A DNA stretch of 64,000 nucleotides from Isoetes taiwanensis (GCA_021234155.1 JAJEKV010000060.1:3642451-3706450), one strand, 5' to 3'. Positions 11,599 through 22,745 are shown, counted from the first letter of the stretch. Notes: generated from the sequence alone by a model not told the origin. Numbers and translations: made by a program.

Positions 11599-11603
11599 AA
11601 CCA

Positions 11604-12001
11604 TGATAAAAATCTGAGAATAGGGCTCCTTCTGTGAGTTCTCCGAGAGCCCAAGCTGGCCTCCTTCCTTCTATGGTGTCTCCGACAGCCCAGGCTCCTC
11701 TGATAATCGCACGCAGGTCGATATAACAGGTCACTGCAATCGCCTGGATAAAGCCAAGCAGTCTCCCAAACTGGTGACGATCTGTTCGCCTTCTCCTCTT
11801 GTGCTGAGCAACCAGCAATCAATTAGCAATCCCGCCTCCTTCCTGTAACTTGTGATTCGGCTCCACTTCTCTGTCTCTTACAGTCTGCATCGATTCTACT
11901 TCTGCCCTTTTATCGTCTCCACCTGAACCGCCGTTCTGCAAAGCGTGTGTATCTGGAGCAGTCATGGCGTGACACGTGTCGTACAGGCTGTTATTCCATC
12001 A
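11604..12001 (-). repeat. 3' LTR of copia element
   Basis: 398 bp, TG...CA, about 99% like the other LTR. It is the 3' LTR because the polyprotein reads right to left. Confidence 0.96.
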
Positions 12002-12012
12002 TTCTCCCCCTC
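12002..12012 (-). other. Polypurine tract of copia element
   Basis: The minus strand reads GAGGGGGAGAA directly before the 3' LTR. It overlaps the TGA stop of the polyprotein, so coding and plus-strand priming signals are fused. Confidence 0.9.
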
Positions 12013-15000
12013 AGCCTGTACAACTCGTAATACCTACTTGTTCCATTGCGACATGAAGTTTTGGTTCAGTAAGAACCTTAGTCAACATATCTGCCTGTTG
12101 CAATGCAGTAGGAATGTATTCCACATTTATTTCACCCTTTTCTACTTCATCTCGAATAAAATGGTGATGAACCTCTATGTGCTTGGTTCGCGAATGACAA
12201 ACTGGATTTTTGCTCATCGCTATCCCGCTTTTGTTGTCACAATAAATTGTTGTTGTACCTGTGCATGACTTCCCTAATTCCTTGAGCATCCTTCGCAACC
12301 AAATGATCTCCGATGCTGCCAAAGACACTGCCACATACTCTGCTTCTGCACTGGATTTTGCAACACACTCTTGTTTTTTACTTACCCATGATATTGCCGT
12401 ACCTCCAAACTTACAAAGATATCCAGAAGTGGACTTTCTATCATCAGTGTCTCCTCCCCAGTCTGCATCTGCATATCCAACCAGATTATCTTTTATGTCC
12501 CTTTCAAAACACAGCCCATGAGTTGAGGTACCCTTTAGATACCTGAGTACCCTTTTTGCGGCTATCCAGTGCTCCCTTCCTGGTTTATTTAAAAACCTGC
12601 TGAGAAGATTAACAGCATAAGTAATATCTGGCCTCGTGCTGTTTGCAGTATACAACAGGCTGCCAACTAGTGACCTATAAGGTCTACCTTTCATATCTTC
12701 CTCTTCTTTAGGTGTTTGTGGACACATTTTTCCCGACAATTTTACTCCTGGCGCTAATGGTGTCTTCGCTATATTGCAATCGAGCATTCTGAACTTGACT
12801 AGCATCTTCTTGATATATTGTTCTTGAGTGAGATACAACACACCCCGTGCCCTATCTCTCCTTACTTCCATTCCCAACAGTTTTTGAAGATCTCCAAGAT
12901 CAGTCATTTGGAACCGGCTTCTCAATAATAGTTTACACTTATCCAGCAAGGCTTTGTCATTACTGGCTATGACACAATCATCAACATATAAAGCCATTAT
13001 TAGGCATTTATCTCCTTCCCTTTTCATGTAAAGATTACCTTCTGTTTTTAACTTAATGAATCCACTGTCAATTAAAAACTTGTTCATGCATAAGTACCAT
13101 TGTCTAGATGCCTGTCTCAACCCATAAATAGCCTTTTTTAACTTGCACACCATATTACTACCCTGCTCGTATCCATGAGGCTGCTCCATATAGATCTCTT
13201 CTTCCAAGTCTCCATTCAAGAACGCAGTCTTGACATCCATATGACCTAATTCCATGTCATTTTGTACTGCAATGGCTATGAGCGCTCTCAGACTAGTCAT
13301 CTTAATGATAGGTGAGAATGTGTCCTTAAAATCTACTCCTTCCAGCTGTGTATATCCCTTGGCAACCAAGCGAGCCTTGTACCTCTCGACAGACCCATCT
13401 GCCTTTCTTTTAATCTTAAAGATCCACTTACTACCGACAACATTCTTGCCTTTTGGTCTCGGCACCAAATCATAGGTTCCAGTTTGTTTGAATGAATCTA
13501 ATTCATTCCTCATTGCTTCTTTCCACATGTCTGCATCTGGCCCCGTTACTGCTTCTTCCACAGTTTCTGGTTCCAAAGTACAGGACAAGATCTTAGGCTT
13601 TCGAGGTCTTGTGGTTTTACCACTTTCTTTTCTGCCAAATCCTTCTGTGTCAAACGGAAGCTGAGATTTGAGACGCTCAACTTCACTGCGACGAGTCCTG
13701 CTTGTACTCCCCCTGGTTTCTTCAATTACAGTTTCACTGCTCTCCTCTCCCCGGTGTCCAGTTTCCGGTGCACTATCAGCCTCCAAGACTTCATGCACCT
13801 CCTCTGGCTCTAATACTTCATGCACCTCCTCTGGTTCAGTATGTAGCGCACTATCAGTTTCTGCAACTTCATGCACCACATCTGATTCTGCGTCTTCTTG
13901 CTCACTTGCATCTTCAACTTCGTCATCTTCAAGGTCAATTTCATCTTTCATGGGTAAACTTATTGCCTCCCTAAAATTGTGCATTGCCTCTTGATTTGCC
14001 CTTGCATCATCCTCCAAATATTCTACTGGCACCCATTCTGTCATCTCCGTCTTGCTAAGCAGCTTCCTATCTTTATATAGGATGTTTTCGTTAAATATCA
14101 CATCTCTGCTAACATGTATTCTGCGAGTGTTTGGATCATATAACCTGTAACCATTCGTTTCTTCATCGTAGCCAACCAGAAAGGTACATATGCTCCTATC
14201 ATCCAACTTTCTCCTGAGTTCTTCGGGAACCAACATATAGGCTAGACACCCGTACACCTTAAAGCGCTTCACAGATTGTCTTTGTCCAGTCCAAACCTGT
14301 TCTGGCACTGCCTCCTTTACTGCAACACTAGGCAACCTGTTCTGAATGTGACAAGCGGCCGCCACTGCTTCGGCCCATAGGCTGTTGGGTAGGCCCGCAT
14401 GCTTAAGCATGGACCTTGCTGCATTCATGATGGTGCGATTCTTTCGTTCTGCTACACCATTTTGCTGCGGCGTATACCGACATGTATACTGTCTTCTAAT
14501 CCCATGCTCCTGACAAAACCTGCAAAATTCACCCGACCTATATTCTCCTCCGAGATCGGATCTCAAGCTTTTAACCTTTAATGATGTTTCCCTTTCAACC
14601 TCCGCAACATAGAGTCTAAAGGCATCAAACACTTGATCTTTGGACCTCAAAAAGTAACACTTAGTCCTTCTGCTATAGTCATCAATAAATGATGCAAAAT
14701 AAAGTTTTGACCCTAGACTTCGAACTTGCATTGGACCACAAACATCTGAATGAACTAACTCAAGTAATTTGTGCGCCCTCTTGCCTTTATTTCTAAAAGG
14801 CAATCTACTTTGCTTCCCTAACATGCATGCCTCACAAATATCATCATGACTTTCATGCTCATACATCAAGTCATCCAAAAGATTGTGCTTTTCCGCAATT
14901 TTAATATTATTGTGATTTGTATGCCCCAACCTCAAATGCCAAGTGTGCAGTTTATCTATAGGAGATATTTTATTGATTGCTTTGATGTCAAACTCAAACA

Positions 15001-16312
15001 AGTTTCCTCTTCTATCAGCATCAAATATCTTCACACCATCTTTAATAAATTTGCATCCATGTTTATGAAAAAGCAAATCATAACCATTATCAACAAGATT
15101 TGCAACTGAAACCAAATTAAACAACATTTCTGGAGCAAATAGAGTATCTGGCAATCTTAAAACTTCCTTGCCTTCTCTTGATACCTGCAACTCCCCCTTT
15201 CCACGCACCTTTTGTGTTGCGCCATTTCCCATTTGCACCCTCGAATTGCTCTTACTTAGCTCAACCTTATTCAACAAACCAGGTGAATTGACTATGGAGA
15301 CTTCAGCTCCCGAATCTAGAGTCAGAGTGTCAGTTTTATCCAAACCATTTTTAAGGGTAACATTTGACACTACATTCTTAGAATTTAGTTTATTTACCTT
15401 ATCCTCACTAAGCACTCCCACTGTTGCTAATTTCTCACTGTTATCATCAACTTCACTTACAGTTGCCACAGATGATGCTCGACCCCTTCCTCGCGAATAT
15501 GCTCCTCGCCCACGACCCCATCTTTCTCTATTTGGGCATTCAGCTTTTATGTGGCCGAACTCCTCACAACCGTAACACTGGATTTGTGCTCTTCCTCTTC
15601 CTCGGCTTCTACCTCGTCCTCGACCTCTTTCCCCTGCATACAAAACAGTTGGATGTTCTTCTGTACGGACAGGTTTCTCCCTTACACTTGCTGCTGCAAT
15701 TTTCTCTTGCTCCATCTCCGTTCTAATTGCTTCCACAGCTTTATCAAACGTAGGCGAGGTGCGCCTAACTAACATAGCCAAATCCTTGTAAGAATCATGA
15801 AAAGCTCTTGTTAAACTTAGTACCTTTTGTTGCTCGGAATATTTTACTCCTGCTCCCTCCAAATCGTGGAATAATAAACGTAGACGCCTTATCAAGCTCG
15901 TCACATCACCACCTTTCTCAAATTGCAAGCTGCGTACCTGCATCTCCAGCATTTCAATCTGTGATGAAGTCTTCGCTTCATACCTCTCAAGAAGGTATTC
16001 CCACATTTCGGCAGGAGTCTTGTGCTGAATTTCAAGCACTATGTCTCCTCCCAATTTTGCCATGATGATCGCCTTAGCGATCTCTTCCTTCTCATCTTCT
16101 GATGTCTCTTCTCTCTTCCCTTCATCCGATCCAGAGGCTTCTTTCTTTATTTTGATTGGTGTCACAGCCGATTTTCCCTTGGAGACGAGCTCCCACAATT
16201 TATCCACCTTCAGGGCCTGTGTGATCATGGCTTTCCAGAGCTGGAAACCGGCTTCATCTCCTTCAAAAACTTTGGTGTTACTTAGGTATGTTAAGGCAAG
16301 CCTGCTGGCCAT
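12011..16312 (-). CDS. Copia Gag-Pol polyprotein, 1433 aa, intact
   Basis: One uninterrupted frame encodes all parts of a copia element. Gag fills about residues 1-245, then a zinc knuckle at 246-259 (CYGCEEFGHIKAEC) after an Arg/Gly-rich run. The aspartic protease motif LDSGAE is at about 332-337. The integrase zinc region (HLRLGH...CEAC) is near 469-496, and the integrase core carries D523, D586 and E622 (E in NGVAERKNR), a DD35E spacing. Reverse transcriptase spans about 940-1190 with YVDD at 1109-1112; RNase H follows with ADADW near 1281, SSAEAEY near 1320 and CDNKSG near 1358. An acidic linker at about 790-860 contains a short EEVHEVLEP duplication. ATG 16312 lies about 20 bases inside the 5' LTR, typical of the group. 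LRSDLGGEY has Leu where many relatives have Asn; otherwise no key residue is missing. Confidence 0.97.
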   Translation of the reverse strand: MASRLALTYLSNTKVFEGDEAGFQLWKAMITQALKVDKLWELVSKGKSAVTPIKIKKEASGSDEGKREETSEDEKEEIAKAIIMAKLGGDIVLEIQHKTPAEMWEYLLERYEAKTSSQIEMLEMQVRSLQFEKGGDVTSLIRRLRLLFHDLEGAGVKYSEQQKVLSLTRAFHDSYKDLAMLVRRTSPTFDKAVEAIRTEMEQEKIAAASVREKPVRTEEHPTVLYAGERGRGRGRSRGRGRAQIQCYGCEEFGHIKAECPNRERWGRGRGAYSRGRGRASSVATVSEVDDNSEKLATVGVLSEDKVNKLNSKNVVSNVTLKNGLDKTDTLTLDSGAEVSIVNSPGLLNKVELSKSNSRVQMGNGATQKVRGKGELQVSREGKEVLRLPDTLFAPEMLFNLVSVANLVDNGYDLLFHKHGCKFIKDGVKIFDADRRGNLFEFDIKAINKISPIDKLHTWHLRLGHTNHNNIKIAEKHNLLDDLMYEHESHDDICEACMLGKQSRLPFRNKGKRAHKLLELVHSDVCGPMQVRSLGSKLYFASFIDDYSRRTKCYFLRSKDQVFDAFRLYVAEVERETSLKVKSLRSDLGGEYRSGEFCRFCQEHGIRRQYTCRYTPQQNGVAERKNRTIMNAARSMLKHAGLPNSLWAEAVAAACHIQNRLPSVAVKEAVPEQVWTGQRQSVKRFKVYGCLAYMLVPEELRRKLDDRSICTFLVGYDEETNGYRLYDPNTRRIHVSRDVIFNENILYKDRKLLSKTEMTEWVPVEYLEDDARANQEAMHNFREAISLPMKDEIDLEDDEVEDASEQEDAESDVVHEVAETDSALHTEPEEVHEVLEPEEVHEVLEADSAPETGHRGEESSETVIEETRGSTSRTRRSEVERLKSQLPFDTEGFGRKESGKTTRPRKPKILSCTLEPETVEEAVTGPDADMWKEAMRNELDSFKQTGTYDLVPRPKGKNVVGSKWIFKIKRKADGSVERYKARLVAKGYTQLEGVDFKDTFSPIIKMTSLRALIAIAVQNDMELGHMDVKTAFLNGDLEEEIYMEQPHGYEQGSNMVCKLKKAIYGLRQASRQWYLCMNKFLIDSGFIKLKTEGNLYMKREGDKCLIMALYVDDCVIASNDKALLDKCKLLLRSRFQMTDLGDLQKLLGMEVRRDRARGVLYLTQEQYIKKMLVKFRMLDCNIAKTPLAPGVKLSGKMCPQTPKEEEDMKGRPYRSLVGSLLYTANSTRPDITYAVNLLSRFLNKPGREHWIAAKRVLRYLKGTSTHGLCFERDIKDNLVGYADADWGGDTDDRKSTSGYLCKFGGTAISWVSKKQECVAKSSAEAEYVAVSLAASEIIWLRRMLKELGKSCTGTTTIYCDNKSGIAMSKNPVCHSRTKHIEVHHHFIRDEVEKGEINVEYIPTALQQADMLTKVLTEPKLHVAMEQVGITSCTG

Positions 16313-16316
16313 GATT

Positions 16317-16331
16317 CTGGCTCTGATACCA
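16317..16331 (-). other. Primer-binding site, initiator Met tRNA
   Basis: The minus strand reads TGGTATCAGAGCCAG one base inside the 5' LTR, complementary to the 3' end of plant initiator Met tRNA. Confidence 0.93.
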
Positions 16332-16332
16332 C

Positions 16333-16730
16333 TGATAAGAATCTGAGAATAGGGCTCCTTCTGTGAGTTCTCCGAGAGCCCAAGCTGGCCTCCTTCCTTC
16401 TATGGTGTCTCCGACAGCCCAGGCTCCTCTGATAATCGCACGCAGGTAGATATAACAGGTCACTGCAATCGCCTGGATAAAGCCAAGCAGTCTCCCAAAC
16501 TGGTGACGATCTGTTCGCCTTCTCCTCCTGTGCTGAGCAACCAGCAATCAATCAGCAATCCCGCCTCCTTCCTGTAACTTGTGATTCGGCTCCACTTCTC
16601 TGTCTCTTACAGTCTGCATCGATTCTACTTCTGCCCTTTTATCGTCTCCACCTGAACCGCCGTTCTGCAAAGCGTGTGTATCTGGAGCAGTCATGGCGTG
16701 ACACGTGTCGTACAGGCTGTTATTCCATCA
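16333..16730 (-). repeat. 5' LTR of copia element
   Basis: 398 bp, TGATAAGAATC...TATTCCATCA on the plus strand. It holds the promoter for the minus-strand transcript. Confidence 0.96.
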
Positions 16731-16735
16731 AACCA

Positions 16736-17905
16736 TTGAAGCTAAGGGCATTTCCTGCAATGTGAAATACTAGGGTAGTGGAGGCTTGAAAATCCACGAT
16801 TCACATAACAACAAATTTTCCGTTGTACATTTGTTGTGTCTAACAAATTTCATATATATGTAATGCACAGTTGGTGCGAATTACTGCATTATTCCACTCG
16901 TTTTAAATGCCATAAATGTTCCTCCACCTGTTCACGGCGGTGTCGCTCAAGCCTTCTTCCGGAAGCATTTCGTCTGCAGGCGGGGTTTCTTAGCACAGGG
17001 TTTTTGGCAGGCAGCACCCAAGCTTTCTCTTGCATGGATTTCTTCTGCCGCCCAAGCTTTCTTTCTGCACGGATTTCTTCTGCACCGATTTCTTCTGCGC
17101 CATAGCCAAGTTCTCACCAGCACAGGGTTTCTTGAAGTATCTTTCCTAAATCTGTAGCTTCTGTATATATGTTATCTGTGCCTAAATCGGTAGCTTCTAT
17201 ATATCTTTTATCTGTGCTTGTTGCCTTTGGCAAAATCTCCAAGAATCTCCAAGAACTTGTTGCCGTTGGCCAAATCTCCAAGAACTTGTTGCATTTGAAC
17301 CCATGCCCACCGAAGGGAAAAAGAATTTTGAACCTGGAATGCTGTATTGCAGGATGGGAATGGGCTAGGACACCTATTCACGATGCTGCAGAAGATAAAG
17401 CAGCCATAGCCACGGCTTCCAAAGGTCGATAAAAAAAGGGCATTCTCAGAAAAATAGAGTATCTTGTTCTCTGATTTGGGCGATGGTTTTGCAGTTTCAC
17501 ATCTATTCTGCAGTTAGATTGAAGCTTAGGCCATCTATTCACAGCGCTGCGTAAGATTCCATGTGTCTTTGTGCAAAGATTTGATGCCGGAACAGAGCTT
17601 GCCACCCAAAACAGAGTAAGGAACGTAATTCGCCCAACTGTGCATTATGTCCGGGAAAGTTCCTCGTCTCGGAATATTCCCTCAGGAACATTCCCTCGGC
17701 GGCGCTGCGGTTTCGCCGCTTGGGCGCTGCCTCGTCTGGCAGGGCCGCCTCCGGAAATTCCCTCGTGGAATTTCCTCAACCAGAATTTTCCCTATTACAT
17801 TAAAATTCATATATGCGGGATGTTACAAATAAATTACCATACTTTCTTTCGGCATGCAAAAAGCTTAACTGGATTTTTTGGCTTTCAATGTGAAATTGAG
17901 AAGAC
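16736..17905. other. No recognised feature
   Basis: Mixed-composition DNA. Around 16960-17110 there are repeated TTTCTTCTGC-type words, and 17640-17790 is locally GC-rich with repeated GGAAATTCCCTCG-like words. I cannot support a gene. Confidence 0.35.
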
Positions 17906-18291
17906 TAAGGGTACTTTCCCATGGGGCAAAAACCTTGGATTTTTTTCAGGCCCAACGTAGACGTGCCATGTTCCCATCATGACCTGACCTTGCTCGGCTC
18001 AGGTTTCGGACCTCGAAGAAAAAGTAACAGGGCGACAATTCTTTTTGCCCAGGTCGAAACCTCGGTAGGGCAACAGCCGGTCTAGCTTTCGTTTCTACCG
18101 GTTGTGACGGATCTTCTCAGCAGCGGATGCTGGAGCTACCGGTCGATTTTAGACCTCGTTCGTTCAAAAACAGGATCCAGGTTTTTCGTCCATAGGAAAG
18201 TGGCAATTTAGGGTCGGAGACGACTTTGCCACGACCTTGCCATGTCATCGCTTTTATCCAGGTCAGACGGGCCCATGGGAAAGCACCCTAA
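17906..18291. mobile_element. PIF/Harbinger (Tourist-like) MITE
   Basis: The element covers 17909-18288 (380 bp). Its terminal inverted repeats are GGGTACTTTCCCATGGGGC and, from the right end, GGGTGCTTTCCCATGGGCC, matching at 17 of 19 bases. It is flanked by TAA on both sides (17906-17908, 18289-18291). A 3-bp TAA duplication, short G-rich terminal repeats and lack of coding capacity are typical of Tourist-like elements moved by PIF/Harbinger transposases. It sits about 500 bases upstream of the transcribed part of the Rab gene and could affect its promoter. Confidence 0.85.
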
Positions 18292-18719
18292 CCCCTATTT
18301 TCCAAAGCCAATGTAGTTGGTGAAAGTTGTAATCATACTAACCCTCATTGCATTAGCACCTTGTTTTATCCTCCAATTGGATAGATAGATTCAAGGACTT
18401 TTGACCTCGTCAACTTAAATCTACACTAAAATCAGAGGTTGAAAATACAAGATTATTATAAAGGGTTGTAAATACGTTTTTTTGTTTTTTCTTCAACAGA
18501 AAAAAGGTCCGCAAACAATTTCCACGTGCCAAGAACGGTTGATATCTGTCCGGCCAGAAACTTTACTCTCTGTTCACCGGCTCAGATTCTTCCTCGTGTC
18601 AATCCACTCTCTGCATCGGGTTAAGGTTCACTCTTTCTGGTCTTCGGCGGGAGGGAGACACGTTTGATCGGGCGCTGGACGTCAGAAACCCATTCTCGAT
18701 TTATCCCTAATATCTTACT

Positions 18720-18778
18720 TTGTAATGCTCGGGATTTTGTAGATCGGCAATTTTCTGCAGACGGATCCAACCTGTAAG
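18720..18778 (+). other. Probable 5' UTR exon of RABC gene (end)
   Basis: A donor-like GTAAGCTCCC follows at 18779 and an acceptor (TGTTTCAG) ends at 19023, 14 bases before the ATG. An intron in the 5' untranslated region is common in plant Rab genes. The left limit is not defined; transcription may begin anywhere from about 18500. Confidence 0.45.
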
Positions 18779-19037
18779 GTAAGCTCCCTTTGGTCCACAC
18801 TGGAATAGATTTGGAAGCGACTTCATCTTAAATGTGGCCTCAATGCTCTTGTTAAACAATCACAGTTGCTTTCTGATTTTCCCTTCCTTGTTTCTTCTTT
18901 TTTGTTTCTGTTCATAGTTTGTTTTTTGTGTGCATGGCAAATGCATATAAAACATAGATTCTTTGATTTGGATTTACATGCTGTTATGTCCTAAGATTTT
19001 ACTACAGTTTTGAGCTGTTTCAGGGTAAAAATAACCA

Positions 19038-20875
19038 ATGGCCTCATCCACAAGCACTACCGAATTTGATCATTTATTTAAGATCTTATTGATTGGTGAC
19101 TCTGGCGTTGGCAAAAGTAGTCTTCTCTTACGATTTACAGCAGATACTTTTGATGATCTTTCGCCTACAATAGGTAAGCTTGCATTCCTCTAATATAACC
19201 CTAACCTTTATCTAGTTCTTTGTGAAATCAGGTCTGCCATTGATGTTGTGAGTTGGGAGTGGGAATGTGAGTTGGGCACTATAACTCTATTTAGTCATTT
19301 GTGGACATTGATGCCACCTTATGATATTAAAGTTTTGTCCGGCATGCCTAAAAAGCCAAGAAGAATGACATGGGCATATTTGGTCAAGATAATTCCTGCC
19401 TTTCATTAAGTGAAGCATATAAAACACCTAACAGAAAATGCTGCCTGCTAAGCATAAATTCTTACATAATCAAGAGGCACACACCTATTCGTACTGAAGG
19501 CACTGATGATTGAAAATGCATGATGATATTTCAGGTGTTGACTTCAAATTGAAAATGATGACTCTTGGGGGAAAGAGATTGAAACTGACAATTTGGGATA
19601 CAGGTATTAATATCAAATTTGGTGTGCTCATATGGCTGCCTGATCTTGTTACTATTGATATCTCGTTAATAAGAAAACCCTGTGCCTAATTTATTCTACA
19701 GCTGGCCAAGAAAGATTTCGTACTCTTACAAGTTCCTATTATAGAGGGGCACAAGGAGTTATTCTTGGTAAGTGGTTATAATTCCTCTGATTTCTGGTGC
19801 ATGTAATGCAAATTTATAATGGTTTTCTGCTGTACAGTATACGATGTGACAAGGAGGGATACATTTACAAACTTATCAGATGTTTGGCTGAAGGAGGTTG
19901 AACTATACTCAACTAACCAGGATTGTGTCAAATTGCTTGTTGGGAACAAAGTGGACAGGGTTGGTGTTTCCATTTGCTCTACTCTGGACATTAGCAGTTG
20001 AAAAAGGAAAAATGAAATGGGAAGTTTTAATCTTGTACTTTATATGTACAGGAATCCGAACGTGTGGTTACTAAGAATGAGGGCATTGCTTTTGCAAGAA
20101 AATATGGATGTCTATTTCTGGAGTGCAGTGCCAAGACCCGTGTTAACGTCCAGCACTGTTTTGAAGAATTGGTTCAAAAGGTAGGTCTTTCAATAAGTCT
20201 CATATGCATATTTTATTTGCCTTCTTTACTAAAGAGACATACTATAAGATGGTAATGTCTATGTTGCTTGATCATCATAATAATAAACACCAGAAGTTGA
20301 AAAATACATAAGTCTTGACCTCTTTTAGATTCCATTTGTCTCTGTGATACTCGAGAAGTCCCCCCACCCCAAGAAAGAACAAAAGGAAAAATTAAAAAAA
20401 AACTCAAAACTCACAACCAAAACAAAAAGAAAGCCCAAGACATTCTATTTATCTTGTATAGCTGTCCATCGTGAAGCTTCACAATGGCATATTCCAAATC
20501 CTGTTATCCGTCAGATGTTTTCTGACAACTCTCCCATTTTCAAAACTCGACATGGTTGTAGTTTATGCATTAGTTTGTATTTACATAGCATCCAATACCA
20601 TATTCTCAAATTTTAAGAATTGCTGTAGTCCACTTTATGATTTGCAATCAAGTTCTGACATTTTTCACTATCAGAAGAATCAGGCCTTTTCTTTAAAGCA
20701 ATTATACTCCTGACCTCATTGGATTCTACTATGTTTAAGGAACAAACTCTCTGGCATACATTTGCAGATATTGGAGACTCCAAGCTTATTGACAGACACT
20801 AGAGCTGTGAGGAAAAACTTACTCAGACCCGACCAGGCAAGCAGTGGTTCTCCTGCTGGTGGAACCTGCTGTTAG
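19038..20875 (+). CDS. RABC: Rab GTPase of the RABC (Rab18) class, six exons
   Basis: Coding exons are 19038-19173, 19535-19603, 19702-19767, 19838-19959, 20052-20180 and 20768-20875, all with GT-AG introns, giving 630 nt or 209 aa. The product is a small GTPase for endomembrane traffic; plant RABC is the Rab18 class. G1 is GDSGVGKS (20-27), the switch I Thr lies in SPTIG (T44), G3 is WDTAGQE (66-72), G4 is NKVD (127-130) and G5 is CSAK (156-159). The phrases [13 protein letters not shown] and YSTNQDC are class signatures. The tail ends in CC (208-209), the double geranylgeranylation signal. Length and all guanine-nucleotide contacts are normal, so this looks like a working gene. The ATG is the first after the probable 5' leader intron. 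Confidence 0.95.
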
Positions 20876-21639
20876 ATGTGTGTTCAAGTCTGCAATTGTA
20901 TATTTTATATGGAGAATAACTGTACATTCATTTATATTTTAAATTTTATCTCCATCTTTTTTGTCACAAGTTTCTATACTGATCAGCTTGTTCTGATTTG
21001 GGGAGTAACGGAATTGTAGCTTTTGGATTTGGGGACAAAAGGAATGCAATACCTTTACATGTGCTCATTGATTTATCAGCAGCCTCGGGCTTTTCTATGT
21101 ATGTCAGAAGCACAATTGGTTTTGCATTGCTTAAGTTTCCACCAAAAGTAAAAGTGAATCTTTTTGGCAGTATATATCAGCAAGCCAAAGATGTGATAGT
21201 ACCATTTTACAAATGAGTTGACTCTTTAAATCTATGCCTCGATTATTTGGTCTTACATACATGTTATAAACTTATAATGGCTAGCTTATAAATGATCATA
21301 TAGGTAACTCAATGGAGGCAAGGTCCCTCGTCAAGAGTCCAACCTACCTCGTAGGGCAAACCCTAGGGATGGATGGGTGAAAATGGGACATGCCTCGCAT
21401 ATTCGAACTTGAAGGTGGAGATTTCAGGAGAAACATGAATTGAGGGCTGCAATTGAATTTGGATGGGTGCATTGTCAATTCGCTGGGAGACATGCACGCA
21501 ACAGTCGGAAGGAACAAATTGTAGCAGATTGTAAAGCAACTTGCATTTGAAGTCTCTACCCAACGTGCAAAATTTGCCCTTCCAATTTGTTTAATTTAGG
21601 GCTTCTTCTTGCTTAGAGTTCTTTAAGATTGTTTTTGGG
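20876..21639. other. RABC 3' flank
   Basis: AT-rich sequence with the 3' untranslated region of the Rab gene. At 21353-21375 AGGGCAAACCCTAGGGATGG matches the end of a repeat family seen at 21640, 24680 and 62104. No gene recognised. Confidence 0.4.
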
Positions 21640-21830
21640 TTGCCCCTAGGGGGGCAAACCCTCGTTTATGTGGGTTTGTGGGATATACTGAGTATATGCT
21701 GGAATATACTCAGTATATGTTGATGACTGCTAAAAACCCTTTGTTCCCTATAAATGCACGGTCAGTTGCGTTGTGGATCAAGGATGTTCTGGACCGGGTA
21801 TCTGGCAGCTCCAATCTGATGAATAAGAAC
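21636..21830 (+). repeat. Repeat with palindromic end, copy 1
   Basis: It begins TTTTGGGTTGCCCCTAGGG, whose GGGTTGCCCC pairs with GGGGCAAACCC just after it. The following ~190 bases align with 24672-24865 (shared words include TATGTGGGTTT, TATGCTGGAATATAC, TTGTTCCCT, CTGGATC, ACCGGGT). The right limit is unclear; a decayed frame continues to about 21980. Confidence 0.7.
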
Positions 21831-22745
21831 ACAGCAGGGAGCGATAAATTTGCTTATGGCTATATAGAAAAAAGGTTTGATGTCAGAACTCGTATACTAG
21901 AGCAGGTATTTGTGATGACTTTATGCCTTTGTGAAACGACAAGCTCCAGATTTACAGGTGTTAGGTTATTCTCTACATAGACTAGAATGGTGGATTTATT
22001 CCTCGCTCAGTTCCATTTTGTGTTATCCATCCATCCAGTTTTCATGTGCTTCCTTACCATGTGATTTCGAATGTCTGCTACCACTGCAATTATGCAGAGC
22101 CATGCTAAAATCTTGGATTAAGTTCGCTGTCAGAACTCCAAGCATTGGTTCAGATAGGTCAAATTAGAGCTACGCCTAGATCTTTTGTGTTTATGGATTG
22201 TCTCCAGGAATCTAAACTTCTGTCTTTGTGGCTGTAGAATTGAAGTATTTGCCGAGGTTCATTTCATGTTGCCTGGCAAGTTCTCTAAAGGTAGTAATCT
22301 ATTCATAATGTTTGTTCATGAAATGCCATAGCTCCTTAACATGTTTTTGAGTTCTCTGTATAGGATAAGGGTTTTTTCTGATCTGCACGTTGCTTAGCTT
22401 TTGATCAGAGTAGAATTTCACCGCTCTTTCACATGTGAGTATTTTTTTGGTCTTCAATTTGTGTTTTAATCTAATTTTTTATGCAGAATCATGGCAGTGA
22501 GCCGTTTTTTATGATTTCAATAAGATAGAAAAATGTAGTTGTTACTCGCTTTAAAATCTTTGTTCTGTTTGGATTCTTTGTTTCAATGTGATAAGAAAAT
22601 CAAATAGCATTATGTCTATTTCATGTATCAAAATGTCAAGGAAAAGGTATTGCAGAACTCTGAAATATTGGTCATTTTTTTGCATTGTGGTTATGCAGAG
22701 CACATGGAGCCAGAAGTTCAACTACTGAGCTAGGGATCATTTTGG

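Larger units (their letters stand above)
11599..16735 (-). mobile_element. Complete Ty1/copia LTR retrotransposon
   Basis: Two 398-bp LTRs (11604-12001 and 16333-16730) flank one long minus-strand coding region. The element is bounded by a 5-bp target duplication AACCA (11599-11603 and 16731-16735). LTRs begin TG and end CA and differ at about four positions by eye, so insertion was recent. A primer-binding site for initiator Met tRNA and a polypurine tract sit exactly where expected for minus-strand orientation. The integrase-before-reverse-transcriptase order makes it copia. Everything needed for an autonomous element is visible, so it may still be mobile. Confidence 0.97.

Noticed and set aside
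11577-11822. Minus-strand ORFs repeated at 11577-11822 and 16278-16551
   Set aside because: They lie in the two LTRs and recur only because the LTRs are copies.
13254-15772. Many plus-strand ORFs within the copia element
   Set aside because: Antisense to the intact polyprotein, with Ser/Leu-rich composition mirroring its codons.
20998-21216. 72-codon ORF downstream of the Rab gene
   Set aside because: Likely 3' untranslated or intergenic sequence; no domain and no splice link to the Rab exons.
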